64,000 nucleotides of DNA from Streptococcus mitis (lineage in GTDB: Bacteria > Bacillota > Bacilli > Lactobacillales > Streptococcaceae), in NCBI RefSeq assembly GCF_013305725.1, contig NZ_CP047883.1, positions 537,001 through 601,000 of the forward strand, read 5' to 3'. Positions 1-11,600 of this stretch are shown piece by piece. How positions within the stretch are numbered: position 1 is the first letter of the stretch; the number at the start of each line of letters is the position of its first letter. The translations under genes and the position numbers were made by a program. Below the pieces are notes generated by a model. The model searched no databases and was not told where the DNA came from. It saw nothing but the letters and a program-made list of their open reading frames with translations.

Positions 1-269
1 ATCAAGAATTAGATATTTGTATTGCTAGTTCTAGATTAGATGTTTTTCTAGCAGGTGTCTTAAAGCTGTCTAGAAATCAGGCAAGTCAGTTAATTGAAAA
101 ACAGGCAGTCCAAGTTAATTACCATTTAGTTGAAAAATCAGATTATGCAGTTCAAGTTGGTGATTTGATTAGTGTGAGGAAATTTGGTCGATTGAAACTT
201 GTTAGAGATAATGGGCAAACAAAAAAAGATAAAAAGAAATTAACGGTCCAATTGTTATTAAGTAAGTGA
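1..269 (+). CDS. ylmH: YlmH-type RNA-binding protein, C-terminal part
   Basis: This is the end of a gene that starts before the window; codons are in frame from base 3 and stop with TGA at 267-269. The visible 88 residues contain an S4 RNA-binding domain (SSRLDVFLAG, then a segment beginning LSRNQASQLI, then VQVGDLISVRKFGR) and a basic tail. The S4 domain together with divIVA 8 bp downstream is the arrangement of the ylm division cluster of Gram-positive bacteria, where YlmH precedes DivIVA. YlmH is linked to septum placement and, in Bacillus, to rescue of stalled ribosomes. The identification rests on the S4 domain and position; the N-terminal part cannot be seen. Confidence 0.85.
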   Translation, partial: QELDICIASSRLDVFLAGVLKLSRNQASQLIEKQAVQVNYHLVEKSDYAVQVGDLISVRKFGRLKLVRDNGQTKKDKKKLTVQLLLSK

Positions 270-277
270 GGAAAAAT

Positions 278-1063
278 ATGCCAATTACATCGTTAGAAAT
301 CAAAGATAAAACCTTTGGTACAAGATTTAGAGGTTTTGATCCAGAAGAAGTTGAAGAATTTCTTGAAATTGTTGTTCGTGATTATGAAGATTTGGTTCGC
401 TCTAATCATGATAAGGATTTACATATTAAGAGTTTGGAAGAGCGTTTGTCTTACTTTGATGAGATGAAAGATTCTTTGAGTCAATCAGTATTGATTGCTC
501 AAGATACGGCAGAGCGTGTAAAACAAGCTGCTCAAGATCGTTCTAATAATATTATCCAACAGGCAGAACAAGATGCCCAACGTTTGCTTGAAGAAGCAAA
601 ATATAAGGCTAATGAGATCTTGCGTCAAGCTACTGATAATGCCAAGAAAGTTGCTGTTGAGACTGAAGAATTGAAGAACAAGAGCCGTGTCTTCCACCAA
701 CGTCTCAAATCTACAATTGAGAGTCAGTTAGCAATTGTTGAATCATCAGATTGGGAAGATATTCTGCGCCCAACAGCAACTTATCTTCAGACAAGTGATG
801 AAGCATTTAAAGAAGTTGTTGGTGAAGTTCTTGGTGAGTCAGTATATTCACAGCCAGAAGAAGAACCAATCGATATGACTCGTCAATTTACACCTGAAGA
901 AATGGCTGAGTTACAAGCTCGAATTGAGGCTGGTAATAGAGAATTAGCTGAATTTGAAGCTCAACAACATCATTATGTGGAAGAACATTTAGAGCCAGTT
1001 GAAGTCGAAGGCCCTTCATCGAATGAGGAAGATACAAATAAAGAATCTGTCCTTATCTTATAA
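278..1063 (+). CDS. divIVA: Cell division protein DivIVA
   Basis: A 261-residue coiled-coil protein that binds negatively curved membrane at the septum and poles and organises division and peptidoglycan synthesis in streptococci. The N-terminus PITSLEIKDKTFGTRFRGFD followed by PEEVEEFLEIV is the conserved DivIVA lipid-binding domain (about residues 1-60). A long Gln/Glu/Ala-rich coiled coil follows (about 65-165) and the C-terminal tail is acidic. The frame is open from a GTG at 266, but the ATG at 278 starts the conserved N-terminus and has AGTGAGG at 265-271 as ribosome binding site. It lies 8 bp after ylmH, so the two are probably cotranscribed. The gene ends just before the ileS T-box leader. 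Confidence 0.95.
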   Translation: MPITSLEIKDKTFGTRFRGFDPEEVEEFLEIVVRDYEDLVRSNHDKDLHIKSLEERLSYFDEMKDSLSQSVLIAQDTAERVKQAAQDRSNNIIQQAEQDAQRLLEEAKYKANEILRQATDNAKKVAVETEELKNKSRVFHQRLKSTIESQLAIVESSDWEDILRPTATYLQTSDEAFKEVVGEVLGESVYSQPEEEPIDMTRQFTPEEMAELQARIEAGNRELAEFEAQQHHYVEEHLEPVEVEGPSSNEEDTNKESVLIL

Positions 1064-1074
1064 TGAATAGTGAT

Positions 1075-1292
1075 ATGTGAGAACAATATCTTATCCTTAT
1101 ATTTCCAGCGAGCAGGAGATGGTGTGAGTCCTGTAATCCCTATTGATAAGATTATCCTCTCAAAAACTCAAGTCTGAAGCTAGTAAGATTTGACGTTCCC
1201 CACGTTACGGGAAAAGAGGGAGAAAGACTAGATCTTTTTCCGAACAAAGGTGGTACCACGATTTTCGTCCTTTTTGGCAGTCGTGGTTTTTA
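1075..1292 (+). promoter_or_regulatory. T-box leader of ileS (tRNA-Ile-responsive)
   Basis: The untranslated region before ileS carries the T-box sequence AAAGGTGGTACCACG at 1246-1260, which pairs with the tRNA acceptor end in the antiterminator. It is followed by a terminator stem CCACGA...TCGTGG with a T run (about 1254-1292). A structured specifier region lies upstream (about 1105-1145); an ATC there, in CTGTAATCCC, is a plausible Ile specifier, but I did not fold it. Uncharged tRNA-Ile is expected to stabilise the antiterminator and let transcription continue into ileS. Confidence 0.9.
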
Positions 1293-1320
1293 ATTTGTTA
1301 TTATTTATAAAGGAGATACC

Positions 1321-4113
1321 ATGAAACTCAAAGATACCCTTAACCTTGGGAAAACAGCTTTCCCAATGCGTGCAGGCCTTCCTACCAAAGAGCCAGTTTG
1401 GCAAAAGGAATGGGAAGATGCAAAACTTTACCAACGTCGTCAAGAATTGAACCAAGGAAAACCTCATTTCACCTTGCATGATGGCCCTCCATACGCGAAC
1501 GGAAATATTCACGTTGGACACGCGATGAATAAGATTTCAAAAGATATCATTGTTCGTTCAAAATCAATGTCAGGTTTTTACGCACCATTTATCCCAGGTT
1601 GGGATACTCATGGTCTGCCAATCGAGCAAGTTTTGGCAAAACAAGGTGTTAAACGCAAAGAAATGGACTTGGTTGAGTACTTGAAACTTTGCCGTGAATA
1701 CGCACTTTCTCAAGTAGATAAACAACGTGAAGACTTTAAACGTTTGGGTGTTTCTGGTGACTGGGAAAATCCATATGTGACGTTGACTCCTGACTATGAA
1801 GCAGCTCAAATCCGTGTATTTGGTGAGATGGCTAATAAAGGTTATATCTACCGTGGTGCCAAGCCAGTTTACTGGTCTTGGTCATCTGAGTCGGCTCTTG
1901 CTGAAGCGGAGATTGAATACCATGATTTGGTTTCAATTTCTCTTTACTATGCCAATAAGGTAAAAGATGGCAAAGGTGTTCTAGATACAGATACTTACAT
2001 CGTTGTCTGGACAACTACTCCATTTACTATCACAGCTTCTCGTGGTTTGACTGTTGGAGCGGATATTGATTACGTCTTGGTTCAACCTGCTGGTGAAGCT
2101 CGTAAGTTTGTGGTTGCTGCAGAATTGTTGACTAGCTTGTCTGAGAAATTTGGCTGGGTTGATGTTCAAGTATTGGCAACTTACCGTGGTCAAGAACTCA
2201 ACCACATCGTAACAGAACACCCCTGGGATACAGCTGTAGATGAGTTGGTTATCCTTGGTGACCATGTTACAACTGATTCTGGTACGGGTATTGTCCATAC
2301 AGCCCCTGGTTTTGGTGAGGATGACTATAATGTTGGTATTGCTAATGGTCTTGAAGTCGCAGTGACTGTTGACGAACGTGGTATTATGATGGCCAATGCT
2401 GGTGCTGAGTTTGAAGGTCAATTCTATGAAAAGGTAGTTCCAACTGTTATCGAGAAACTTGGTAACCTCCTTCTTGCCCAAGAAGAAATCTCTCACTCAT
2501 ACCCATTTGACTGGCGTACTAAGAAACCAATCATCTGGCGTGCAGTACCACAATGGTTTGCCTCAGTTTCTAAATTCCGCCAAGAAATCTTGGATGAAAT
2601 TGAAAAGGTTAAATTCCACTCAGAATGGGGTAAAGTCCGTCTTTACAATATGATCCGTGACCGTGGCGACTGGGTTATCTCTCGTCAACGTGCTTGGGGT
2701 GTTCCACTTCCTATCTTCTATGCTGAAGATGGTACAGCAATCATGACTGCTGAAACGATTGAGCATGTAGCTCAACTCTTTGAAGAACATGGTTCAAGCA
2801 TTTGGTGGGAACGTGATGCCAAAGACCTCTTGCCAGAAGGATTTACTCATCCAGGTTCACCAAATGGTGAGTTCAAAAAAGAAACTGATATCATGGACGT
2901 TTGGTTTGACTCAGGTTCATCATGGAATGGAGTTGTGGTAAACCGTCCTGAGTTGACTTACCCAGCAGACCTTTACCTAGAAGGTTCTGACCAATACCGT
3001 GGTTGGTTTAACTCATCACTTATTACATCTGTTGCCAACCATGGCGTAGCACCTTACAAGCAAATCTTGTCACAAGGTTTTGCCCTTGACGGTAAAGGTG
3101 AGAAGATGTCTAAATCTCTTGGAAATACCATTGCTCCAAGCGATGTTGAAAAACAATTCGGTGCTGAAATCTTGCGTCTTTGGGTAACAAGTGTAGACTC
3201 AAGCAATGACGTGCGTATTTCTATGGATATCTTGAGCCAAGTCTCTGAAACTTACCGTAAGATTCGTAATACCCTTCGTTTCTTGATTGCCAATACATCT
3301 GACTTTAACCCAACTCAAGATTCAGTAGCTTACGATGAGCTTCGCTCAGTTGATAAGTACATGACTATTCGCTTTAACCAGCTTGTCAAGACCATTCGTG
3401 ATGCTTATGCAAACTTTGAATTCTTGACAATCTATAAGGCATTGGTGAACTTTATCAACGTTGACTTGTCAGCCTTCTACCTTGATTTTGCCAAAGATGT
3501 TGTTTATATCGAAGGTTCAAAATCACTGGAACGTCGTCAAATGCAGACTGTTTTCTATGACATTCTTGTGAAAATCACCAAACTCTTGACACCAATCCTT
3601 CCTCACACAGCAGAGGAAATCTGGTCATATCTTGAGTTTGAAGCTGAAGACTTCGTTCAATTGTCAGAATTGCCAGAAGCAGAAACTTTTGCTAATCAAG
3701 AAGAAATCTTGGATACATGGGCTGCCTTCATGGACTTCCGTGGACAAGCTCAAAAAGCCTTGGAAGAAGCGCGTAATGCAAAAGTAATTGGTAAATCACT
3801 TGAAGCTCACTTGACAGTTTATCCAAACGAAGTGGTGAAAACTTTACTTGAAGCAGTAAACAGCAATGTAGCTCAACTTTTAATCGTGTCTGAATTGACC
3901 ATCGCAGAAGGACCAGCTCCAGAAGCTGCCGTTAGCTTCGAAGATGTATCCTTTACAGTTGAACGCGCTGCAGGTGAAGTATGTGACCGTTGCCGTCGCA
4001 TTGACCCAACAACAGCAGAACGCAGCTACCATGCAGTCATCTGTGACCACTGTGCAAGCATCGTAGAAGAAAACTTTGCAGATGCAGTCGCAGAAGGATT
4101 TGAAGAGAAATAA
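1321..4113 (+). CDS. ileS: Isoleucyl-tRNA synthetase
   Basis: Cytosolic class I aminoacyl-tRNA synthetase of 930 residues, normal for the bacterial family. It charges tRNA-Ile and edits misactivated valine. Visible signatures are the HIGH-type motif ([13 protein letters not shown], about residues 60-72), the editing domain with [12 protein letters not shown], the KMSKS loop near residue 595, and a C-terminal zinc site with Cys888/Cys891 and Cys908/Cys911 (CDRC...CDHC). The ATG at 1321 has an AAGGAGATACC ribosome binding site. Expression is likely controlled by the T-box directly upstream. A strong hairpin terminator follows at 4175-4221. Confidence 0.98.
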   Translation: MKLKDTLNLGKTAFPMRAGLPTKEPVWQKEWEDAKLYQRRQELNQGKPHFTLHDGPPYANGNIHVGHAMNKISKDIIVRSKSMSGFYAPFIPGWDTHGLPIEQVLAKQGVKRKEMDLVEYLKLCREYALSQVDKQREDFKRLGVSGDWENPYVTLTPDYEAAQIRVFGEMANKGYIYRGAKPVYWSWSSESALAEAEIEYHDLVSISLYYANKVKDGKGVLDTDTYIVVWTTTPFTITASRGLTVGADIDYVLVQPAGEARKFVVAAELLTSLSEKFGWVDVQVLATYRGQELNHIVTEHPWDTAVDELVILGDHVTTDSGTGIVHTAPGFGEDDYNVGIANGLEVAVTVDERGIMMANAGAEFEGQFYEKVVPTVIEKLGNLLLAQEEISHSYPFDWRTKKPIIWRAVPQWFASVSKFRQEILDEIEKVKFHSEWGKVRLYNMIRDRGDWVISRQRAWGVPLPIFYAEDGTAIMTAETIEHVAQLFEEHGSSIWWERDAKDLLPEGFTHPGSPNGEFKKETDIMDVWFDSGSSWNGVVVNRPELTYPADLYLEGSDQYRGWFNSSLITSVANHGVAPYKQILSQGFALDGKGEKMSKSLGNTIAPSDVEKQFGAEILRLWVTSVDSSNDVRISMDILSQVSETYRKIRNTLRFLIANTSDFNPTQDSVAYDELRSVDKYMTIRFNQLVKTIRDAYANFEFLTIYKALVNFINVDLSAFYLDFAKDVVYIEGSKSLERRQMQTVFYDILVKITKLLTPILPHTAEEIWSYLEFEAEDFVQLSELPEAETFANQEEILDTWAAFMDFRGQAQKALEEARNAKVIGKSLEAHLTVYPNEVVKTLLEAVNSNVAQLLIVSELTIAEGPAPEAAVSFEDVSFTVERAAGEVCDRCRRIDPTTAERSYHAVICDHCASIVEENFADAVAEGFEEK

Positions 4114-4174
4114 TATTGAAAAGTCTAGGGAAAACTCAATTTGAGAAGAAAAGACAACTAATCTTATAGACTAT

Positions 4175-4221
4175 AAAACGCATTGTATCACGTTTTTGAA
4201 CATCTGATATGATGCGTTTTT
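4175..4221 (+). terminator. Intrinsic terminator after ileS
   Basis: The arms ACGCATTGTATCA and TGATATGATGCGT form a long stem followed by TTTTT. A related hairpin with the same flanking context occurs at 53873-53921. Confidence 0.8.
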
Positions 4222-4291
4222 ATCATGTTTGTACCTTTTTGTCCTGCTCTTGTTTCAATCAACTCTACACCGTTATATATTGTGGAAATTC

Positions 4292-4335
4292 AAAAAGCTC
4301 ATGATTCATCTGAAAAGAAGATTTCATGAGCTTTT
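4292..4335. terminator. Bidirectional terminator between ileS and the reverse-strand gene
   Basis: AAAAGCTCATGA and TCATGAGCTTTT form a symmetric stem with A and T runs on both sides, so it can stop transcripts from either direction. It lies 10 bp beyond the stop codon of the nucleotidyltransferase-like gene. Confidence 0.7.
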
Positions 4336-4344
4336 ATTGTAATT

Positions 4345-5136
4345 CTAAATAGATTCATTAATCAAGTGTTTGAGATTTAATAGGAGATGCTCTAAAGTTA
4401 GGACTGTTTTCTCATACTGATCTAGCTGGTAGAGATTTTGAAAATAGTCTTGGATATCGTCTTCAAAATATTGCGGTAGATGAGAGCAATTGTTTTTTGC
4501 GTACTGGAGCATGCGTTTTTCTCCTGGATGGAGCTGCTCATTGAAGGCAAAGAGCAAATCGAAATAAGAAGCGAAAAACTCGCTACTGCGGTGGTTGATG
4601 CTGAGTAAGTCTTTGCGTTTGAGGGCTTTTTTGATTTGTCTTGAAAAAGCTGGCATAGCTTGGTCGAGAAGTAGGAATTGCTTGTTGATGATATTCTTTT
4701 TCAGCTCAGCTGGATAAGGAAGATTATACTTTTTCTGGAGGGCAGCATAGTGACCATCTCGATCGTAGAGAATCTTACTGTTGAGCAGATTGTACCACAT
4801 ACAAGTAGTGTAAGAATTCTGGGCTTGGTGCTCTAAAACTACGACCTGTAAATCTTTGTCAAATTCGTCTAGAGAGCGGTAAATCAGCTCAATCTCGATA
4901 CCATTATTGAGAATACAATCATCCTCCAATTCCCAAAATTGATTGCCGATTTCCATGTAGGAGCAGTATTTACTGAGAATTTCTTTTCGGATGTCTGGCG
5001 AGAGGGGAGCACTGAGATAGACATATACATCATAGTCAGAGTCTTTGTCAAAATCTTGTCCAGCTCGTGATCCTCCTAGAGCTAGTGCCTCTACTTGCTC
5101 CAGTTGAGTCAATTCTTTAAAGAGATGTTGTGGCAT
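4345..5136 (-). CDS. Nucleotidyltransferase-fold protein of unknown substrate
   Basis: A 263-residue protein whose N-terminus carries the polymerase-beta-type nucleotidyltransferase signature: Gly22-Ser23 followed by Asp34 and Asp36 in GGSRAGQDFDKDSDYDVYVY, with a third acidic residue in IEIELIY. The C-terminal half is helical and looks like the partner domain of DUF4037-type and aminoglycoside-adenylyltransferase-like proteins. It could modify a small molecule, a tRNA or a protein; nothing here fixes the substrate, and I would not call it a resistance gene. It stands alone, with AAGAAGG before the ATG on the reverse strand, and is separated from ileS by a bidirectional terminator. Confidence 0.75.
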   Translation of the reverse strand: MPQHLFKELTQLEQVEALALGGSRAGQDFDKDSDYDVYVYLSAPLSPDIRKEILSKYCSYMEIGNQFWELEDDCILNNGIEIELIYRSLDEFDKDLQVVVLEHQAQNSYTTCMWYNLLNSKILYDRDGHYAALQKKYNLPYPAELKKNIINKQFLLLDQAMPAFSRQIKKALKRKDLLSINHRSSEFFASYFDLLFAFNEQLHPGEKRMLQYAKNNCSHLPQYFEDDIQDYFQNLYQLDQYEKTVLTLEHLLLNLKHLINESI

Positions 5137-5614
5137 AATATTAACCTTCTTTATTTTTTGACATCATTCTAACAAAAAGTAAGGAGACTAGCAAGAGTGA
5201 AATGGAAATTTCTTACTACATATTTACTGATATTTGTTCAAAGCAACCCTACTGCCAAACAGCTAAATTTCCAAACTAAGTTCCACCGCTAATTCAATAT
5301 GTTTTGTTATAGTGGACCGCATTTCTAACTCAATCGTCTTACACTTAATTCCACCATAAAATCCGTTTTAGACTAATTTCCACTTTGACCAACCAAGTGG
5401 AAGTTACTTTGAGAAATTACTACTGCTCAAATGAATTGAAGAATGCTGGTACTATTTTGGGACAAGTTAGAGAATTTATAGTATAATGATGGTTGTAGAT
5501 TAAATATATCAAAATATATATAGAAGTATTTTTGTTTCTTGTAAGTTTATCATAGTGAGGAAGCAAAATGCTTCTTCTATTTTGAAATGGATAAAATAAT
5601 AGAGAGGATATAGA
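5137..5614. other. 478-bp noncoding region before the iga-like gene
   Basis: AT-rich DNA without a convincing gene. It holds TTCCAC/TTTCCAC motifs repeated at irregular spacing (5281, 5350, 5378 areas) and short broken frames on the reverse strand, possibly decayed coding sequence. A sigma-A-type promoter can be drawn near the right end: TTGGGA at 5457-5462 and TATAAT at 5482-5487, with a long 19-bp spacer, leaving a leader of about 120 nt before the protease start. Confidence 0.5.
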
Positions 5615-8600
5615 ATGAAAAAGTTTTTTGGAGAGAAGCAGCATCGTTTTTCCTTACGAAAGTTGGCGATTGGTCTTGTGTCTGCTTCAATTTCGAGCTT
5701 ATTTTTTGTGTCCATTGCTAGCAGTGGGACCGTATTTGCTCAAGAAAATGTATCTATTCACTACAAATATGTGACAGATACAGAGTTAAGTAAGCAAGAA
5801 AAAGACTTGATTGTAAAGGATATTCCTAAAGTGGCTGAAGATAGTGAGAGCACTTACTATCTAGTCTACCGTATGGATGAGAAAGCACAGCTAGGTCAGT
5901 TGCCTAATACAGGTGGTCACAATAATCTGGTTACCGTTTTCACTGGTGGAGCCCTCGCTTCGATTGGATTCCTTATTTTTGCTGTTTCGAGAAAGAAAGG
6001 CAAGAAGAATGCACTGTTGAAGGTTGTTTTGATAACAGGCATGGGGAGTGGCTTGCTTTCTTCGGTTCAGGCTATTGAAAATCAACTCTTACTCCAATAC
6101 AATCAAGAATATCAATTATCACAAGGAGATAGTCTGCCTCTGCCACGCACCCTATCGGGTTATACTTACCTAGGCTATATTAAGCAAGACAAGAACGGTA
6201 TTCTTCAAGAAACTACTGCTAGAGGTCAGAAACTAGACGATACGGTTCAACCTCATCTCCAGACCAAGAATGATGGACAAAAGTTAGGAGATGAGCAGAA
6301 AGCTCAGTCTCCAACAAGCCCTGCTGAGAAGCCAATCCCTTCTCAAGATTCATCCAATCCAAAACCGTCTGGTATTGCTAGTGTGGATCCTCAGGACGAA
6401 GTCTTGGCTGGTCGTGTGAACAAACCAGAGCTCCTATACAAAGAACAAGAGATTGAAACCAAACTAGACTTTGCTGAAGTGGTTCAAGAAAATCCAGATC
6501 TAACAGAGGGAACCATTCGTGTCAAACAAGAAGGTCGTGCTGGGAAGAAGATTGAACTTGTTCGCATTTTCACTGTTGAAAACCAAGAAATTTCCCGAGA
6601 AGTTCTCTTGACTAAGGTAGACGAAGCCTTACCACGTATAGTAGAAAAGGGAACAAAGAAGGCAGTCACTCCGAGTGAAACACCATTCTCTGCAAGAAAA
6701 GGAGAGCCAGAGTCTCAGGCTTCCTTGCCAGAATATAGAGGTGAGCAATCGGGAGCTATTGTAGCCCCAGAGACAGCTGAAAAATCAGAATATAGAGGAA
6801 CTCAGTCCGGAGCAGTCGTCGAACCCGAGAAAGTAGATTCGCAACCTGAGTATCAGGGAACTCAGTCCGGTGCTATTGTCGAACCTGAGACTCAGCCTTC
6901 TTTGCCAGAATATAAAGGCGAGCAGTCTGGAGCAATCGTAGATCCTGAACAGTTGCCACCAACACCAGAGTATACAGGAAGTCAATCGGGAGCTATTGTC
7001 GAACCTGAGACTCAGCCTTCTTTGCCAGAATATAAAGGTGAGCAATCAGGAGCTGTTGTAGCCCCAGAGACAGCTGAAAAACTAGCCTATACAGGCACCC
7101 AAGCAGGAGCAGTCGTTGAACCCGAGCAAGTCGCTCCATCACCTGAGTATCAGGGAACCCAAGCTGGTGCTATCGTCGAACCGGAAAAAGTTGATCCAGA
7201 GGTTGGGGGTGTCCAGTCAGGGGCTTTGGTGGAACCAGAAACGACTGACAAACCAGCCTATACAGGCGAGCAGTCTGGAGCAATCGTAGATCCTGAACAG
7301 GTGCTACCAACACCAGAGTATACAGGAACTCAATCGGGAGCGATTGTAGCCCCTGAGACAGCCGACAAACCAGAATATAAAGGTGAGCAATCAGGAGCTA
7401 TCGTTGAACCAGAACAGATACCATCGAAACCATCTTATACAGGCACCCAATCCGGAGCGATTGTTGAACCCGAACAAGTAGCTCCACAACCAGAGTACAC
7501 GGGAACTCAAGCTGGGACCATCGTCGAACCAGAGACCCATGCTTCCTTACCAGAATATAAAGGTGAGCAATCAGGAGCTGTTGTAGCCCCTGAGACAGCC
7601 GACAAACCAGAATATACAGGCATCCAATCTGGAGCAATAGTCGGACCAGAACAGGCACCATCGAAACCATCTTATACAGGCACCCAATCGGGAGCAATAG
7701 TTGAACCCGAACAAGTTGCCCCTCTTCCAGAATATACTGGCAATATTGAGCAAGTAAAACCGGAAACTCCATCTGAAAAACCACAAGAAAAAGATCCAGA
7801 AAAAACACTTGAATTAAGAAATGTTTCGGATCTGGAGTTGTATAGTCAGACCAATGGTACTTACAAACAACATGTTTCTTTAGACAGTGTTCCAAGTAAT
7901 ATAGACACTTATTTTGTTAAGGTAAAATCGTCGTCATTCAAAGATGTCTATCTACCTGTCGCTTCAATAACTGCAGAAATAAAAAATGGACAATCCGTTT
8001 ATAAAATCATAGCCAAAGCTGAGAAACTCCAGCAAGAGCTAGAGAATAAATATGTCGATAATTTCACCTTCTATCTCGCAAAAAAGGCCACAGAAGAAAC
8101 AACAACCTTCACTTCCTTTAGCAACCTGGTTAAAGCTATCAACAAGAATCTCTCTGGGACCTATCATTTAGCGGCCAGCTTGAATGCTAACGAAGTGGAT
8201 TTGGGACCTGATGACAGATCTTACATCAGGGGCACCTTTACTGGTCAGTTGATTGGTGAAAAAGATGGTAAGCGGTATGCTATTTACAATTTGAAAAAGC
8301 CTCTTTTTGAAAGCTTGAGAGGGGCCACAGTAGAAAAGTTAAGCCTAAAAAATGTCTCTATTTCAGGTAAAGATGATATCGGTTCGCTGGCCAATGAAGC
8401 TACGGATAACACAAAGATTAAGCAAGTTCATGTCTATGGTGTTCTGGCTGGGGAACGTGGTATCGGTGGTTTGTTGGCTAAGGCAGACCAATCAAGCATC
8501 ACAGAGAGCAGTTTTAAGGGAAGAATTGTTAATACCTACGAAACGACTGCTGCATACAATATTGGTGGTCTGGTCGGTCATTTGACAGGAGGCAGAGCTT

Positions 8601-11600
8601 CACTGACTAAGTCAAAAGCGACAGTAGCCATTTCCTCCAACACCAATAGTTCAGATCAGACTGTTGGTGGGCTAGCAGGTCTAGTAGACCAAGATGCCTA
8701 TATACAGGATAGCTATGCTGAAGGTGATATCAACAATGTCAAGCACTTTGGTAGAGTTGCGGGTGTGGCTGGATATTTGTGGGATCGAAAGACGAATGAG
8801 GAACAGCATGCAGGAAGATTGACCAATGTACTAAGTGATGTCAATGTAACCAACGGGAATGCTATTACCGGTTACCACTATAATGAAATGAAGGTGGCTA
8901 ATACATTCAGCAACAAAGCTAATAGAGTCTACAATGTCACCTTGGTCAGGGAAGAAGTCGTCAGCAAAGAATCCTTTGAAGAAAGAGGAACAATGCTAGA
9001 TGCTTCTGAAGTGACGAATAAAAAAGCAGAAATCAATCCTCTCACCCCTCCAACAGTGGAGCCCCTTTCAACAAGTGGTAGTAAAGAAAGTGATTTTTCT
9101 AAGGTGAAGAATTATCAAGCTCAGCGTGCCTTGGCTTATAAAAATATTGAAAAATTGCTACCTTTCTACAACAAGGCAACCATCGTCAAATACGGAAACC
9201 TAGTTAACGAGAACAGTCTTTTATATCAAAAAGAACTCTTGTCAGCAGTCATGATGAAGGATGACCAAGTCATCACAGATATTGTTTCCAACAAACAGAC
9301 TGCAAACAAACTCTTGCTCCATTACCAGGATCATTCCTCTGAAACATTCCAGCTCAAGTACCAGACTGATTTTGCTAAGTTAGCAGAATATAGTCTAGGA
9401 GATACGGGGCTTCTCTATACGCCAAACCAATTCTTGTATAACCAAGAAACGATTATCCGGCAAGTCTTACCAGAATTGAAGAAGGTAAATTATCATTCAG
9501 ATGCTATTAGAAACACACTTGCTATTTCACCAAAAGTGAAGCAAACCGAGCTCTATTTAGAGGAACAGTTTACTAAAACAAAGGAACATCTAGAAGACAG
9601 TCTGAGAAAACTCTTGTCAGCGGATGCTGGTCTAGTGGAAAACAATCAAGTAATGACAGGTTACATCGTAGATAAAATCAAGCGCAACAAGGAAGCCTTG
9701 CTTCTTGGTATGAGCTATTTAGAGCGTTGGTATAACTTTAGCTATGGTCAGGTTAATATTAAAGACTTGGTCTTGTATCACCTTGATTTCTTTGGTAAAG
9801 GAAATGCATCTCCGTTAGATACTTTGATTGAGTTAGGGAAATCAGGATTTAATAATCTGCTTGCTAAGAACAACGTTGATACTTATGGTATCAGTCTTGC
9901 CAGCCATCATGGAACGACAGATTTGTTTAGCACGCTAGAAAATTACCGAAAAGTCTTTTTACCAAACACTAGCAACAATGACTGGTTTAAAAAACAGACC
10001 AAAGCTTTCATTGTCGAAGAAAAATCCACTATTGCAGAGGTCAAAGTTAAGCAAGAGCAAGCAGGGACTAAGTATTCTATCGGTGTTTATGACCGAATTA
10101 CTAGTAGTACTTGGAAATACCGCAATATGGTCTTGCCTCTCCTTACTTTGCCAGAAAGATCTGTATTTGTCATCTCAACCTTGTCTAGCCTAGGATTTGG
10201 GGCTTACGATCGCTACCGCAACCGTGACTATAAGGCTGGAGATGAACTCAATAAGTTTGTTGAAGAGAATGCGCGTGAAACAGCCAAGCGTCAGCGAGAT
10301 CACTACGATTATTGGTATCGTATTTTAGATAATCAGGGACGTGAAAAACTCTATCGTACGATCCTGCTTTATGATGCCTATAAATTTGGTGATGATTATA
10401 CTGAAGGAAAGGCTTCAACAATTGCAGACTTTGAGAATTCAAATCCTGCAATGCAACATTTCTTTGGACCAGTTGGTAACAAGGTAGTTCATAATCATCA
10501 CGGTGCATACGCAACAGGAGATGGTGTCTACTATATGTCTTACCGTATGTTGGATAAGGATGGCGCTATTACGTATACCCATGAAATGACCCATGATTCC
10601 GATCAGGATATCTATCTTGGTGGCTATGGTCGAAGAAGTGGTCTTGGTCCTGAGTTCTTTGCTAAAGGTTTATTACAAGCGCCAGATCATCCAAATGATG
10701 CGACCATTACCATTAATTCAATCTTGAAACATTTAAAATCAGATAGCTTAGAAGGATCCCGTCTACAAGTCTTAGATCCGACGGAACGATTCAAAGACGC
10801 AGCCGATCTCCAGAAATACGCTCATAATATGTTTGACCTCATCTATATGTTGGAATATCTTGAAGGGCAATCAATCGTTAAGAAACTGAATGTTTCCCAG
10901 AAAATGGAAGCTCTCAGAAAAATTGAGAACAAGTATGTGAAAGATCCAGCAGATGGAAATGAGGTTTATGCCACTAACGTAGTCAAAGAATTGACAGAAG
11001 AAGAGGCTAGAAACCTAACTAACTTTGATAGTTTGATTGACCACAACATCTTATCAGCTCGTGAGTACCAGTCTGGCGACTACGAGAGAAATGGATACTA
11101 TACCATTAAACTCTTTGCCCCAATCTTTTCAGCTCTCAGCAGTGAGAAAGGCACGCCAGGGGACCTTATGGGACGTCGGATCGCTTACGAACTTCTGGCT
11201 GCCAAAGGCTTTAAAGATGGTATGGTCCCATATATTTCCAACCAATATGAAGAAATTGCTAAACAAAATGGTCAGACAATCAATCTCTACGGTAAAAAGC
11301 AAGGATTAGTGACAGATAAGCTTGTCTTAGAAAAGCTATTTGGTGGTCAGTATTCATCTTGGGCAGCCTTTAAAAAAGCTATGTATCAAGAGCGCGTTGC
11401 TCAGTTTGATCATTTGAATAAAGTTACTTTTAAAGATCCGACGCAATCATGGATGAGCAATGCCACGAAAACCATTCAAAGAGTAAATGAGTTGCAAGAA
11501 CTGATGGACCAAGCTGTTTTACAGGATGCGGAAGGTACGCGTTGGAGTGATTATAATCCAGAGACTGACAGTGCGGTTCATAAACTTAAGAGAGCAGTCT

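Noticed and set aside
4345..5136. Aminoglycoside nucleotidyltransferase resistance gene
   Set aside because: Only the general GS...DxD nucleotidyltransferase signature is present, and the gene sits alone in the core region without mobile DNA.
7398..7895. Reverse-strand frames within the protease repeat tract
   Set aside because: Shadow frames of the 60-bp repeats, with low-complexity content and no start signals.
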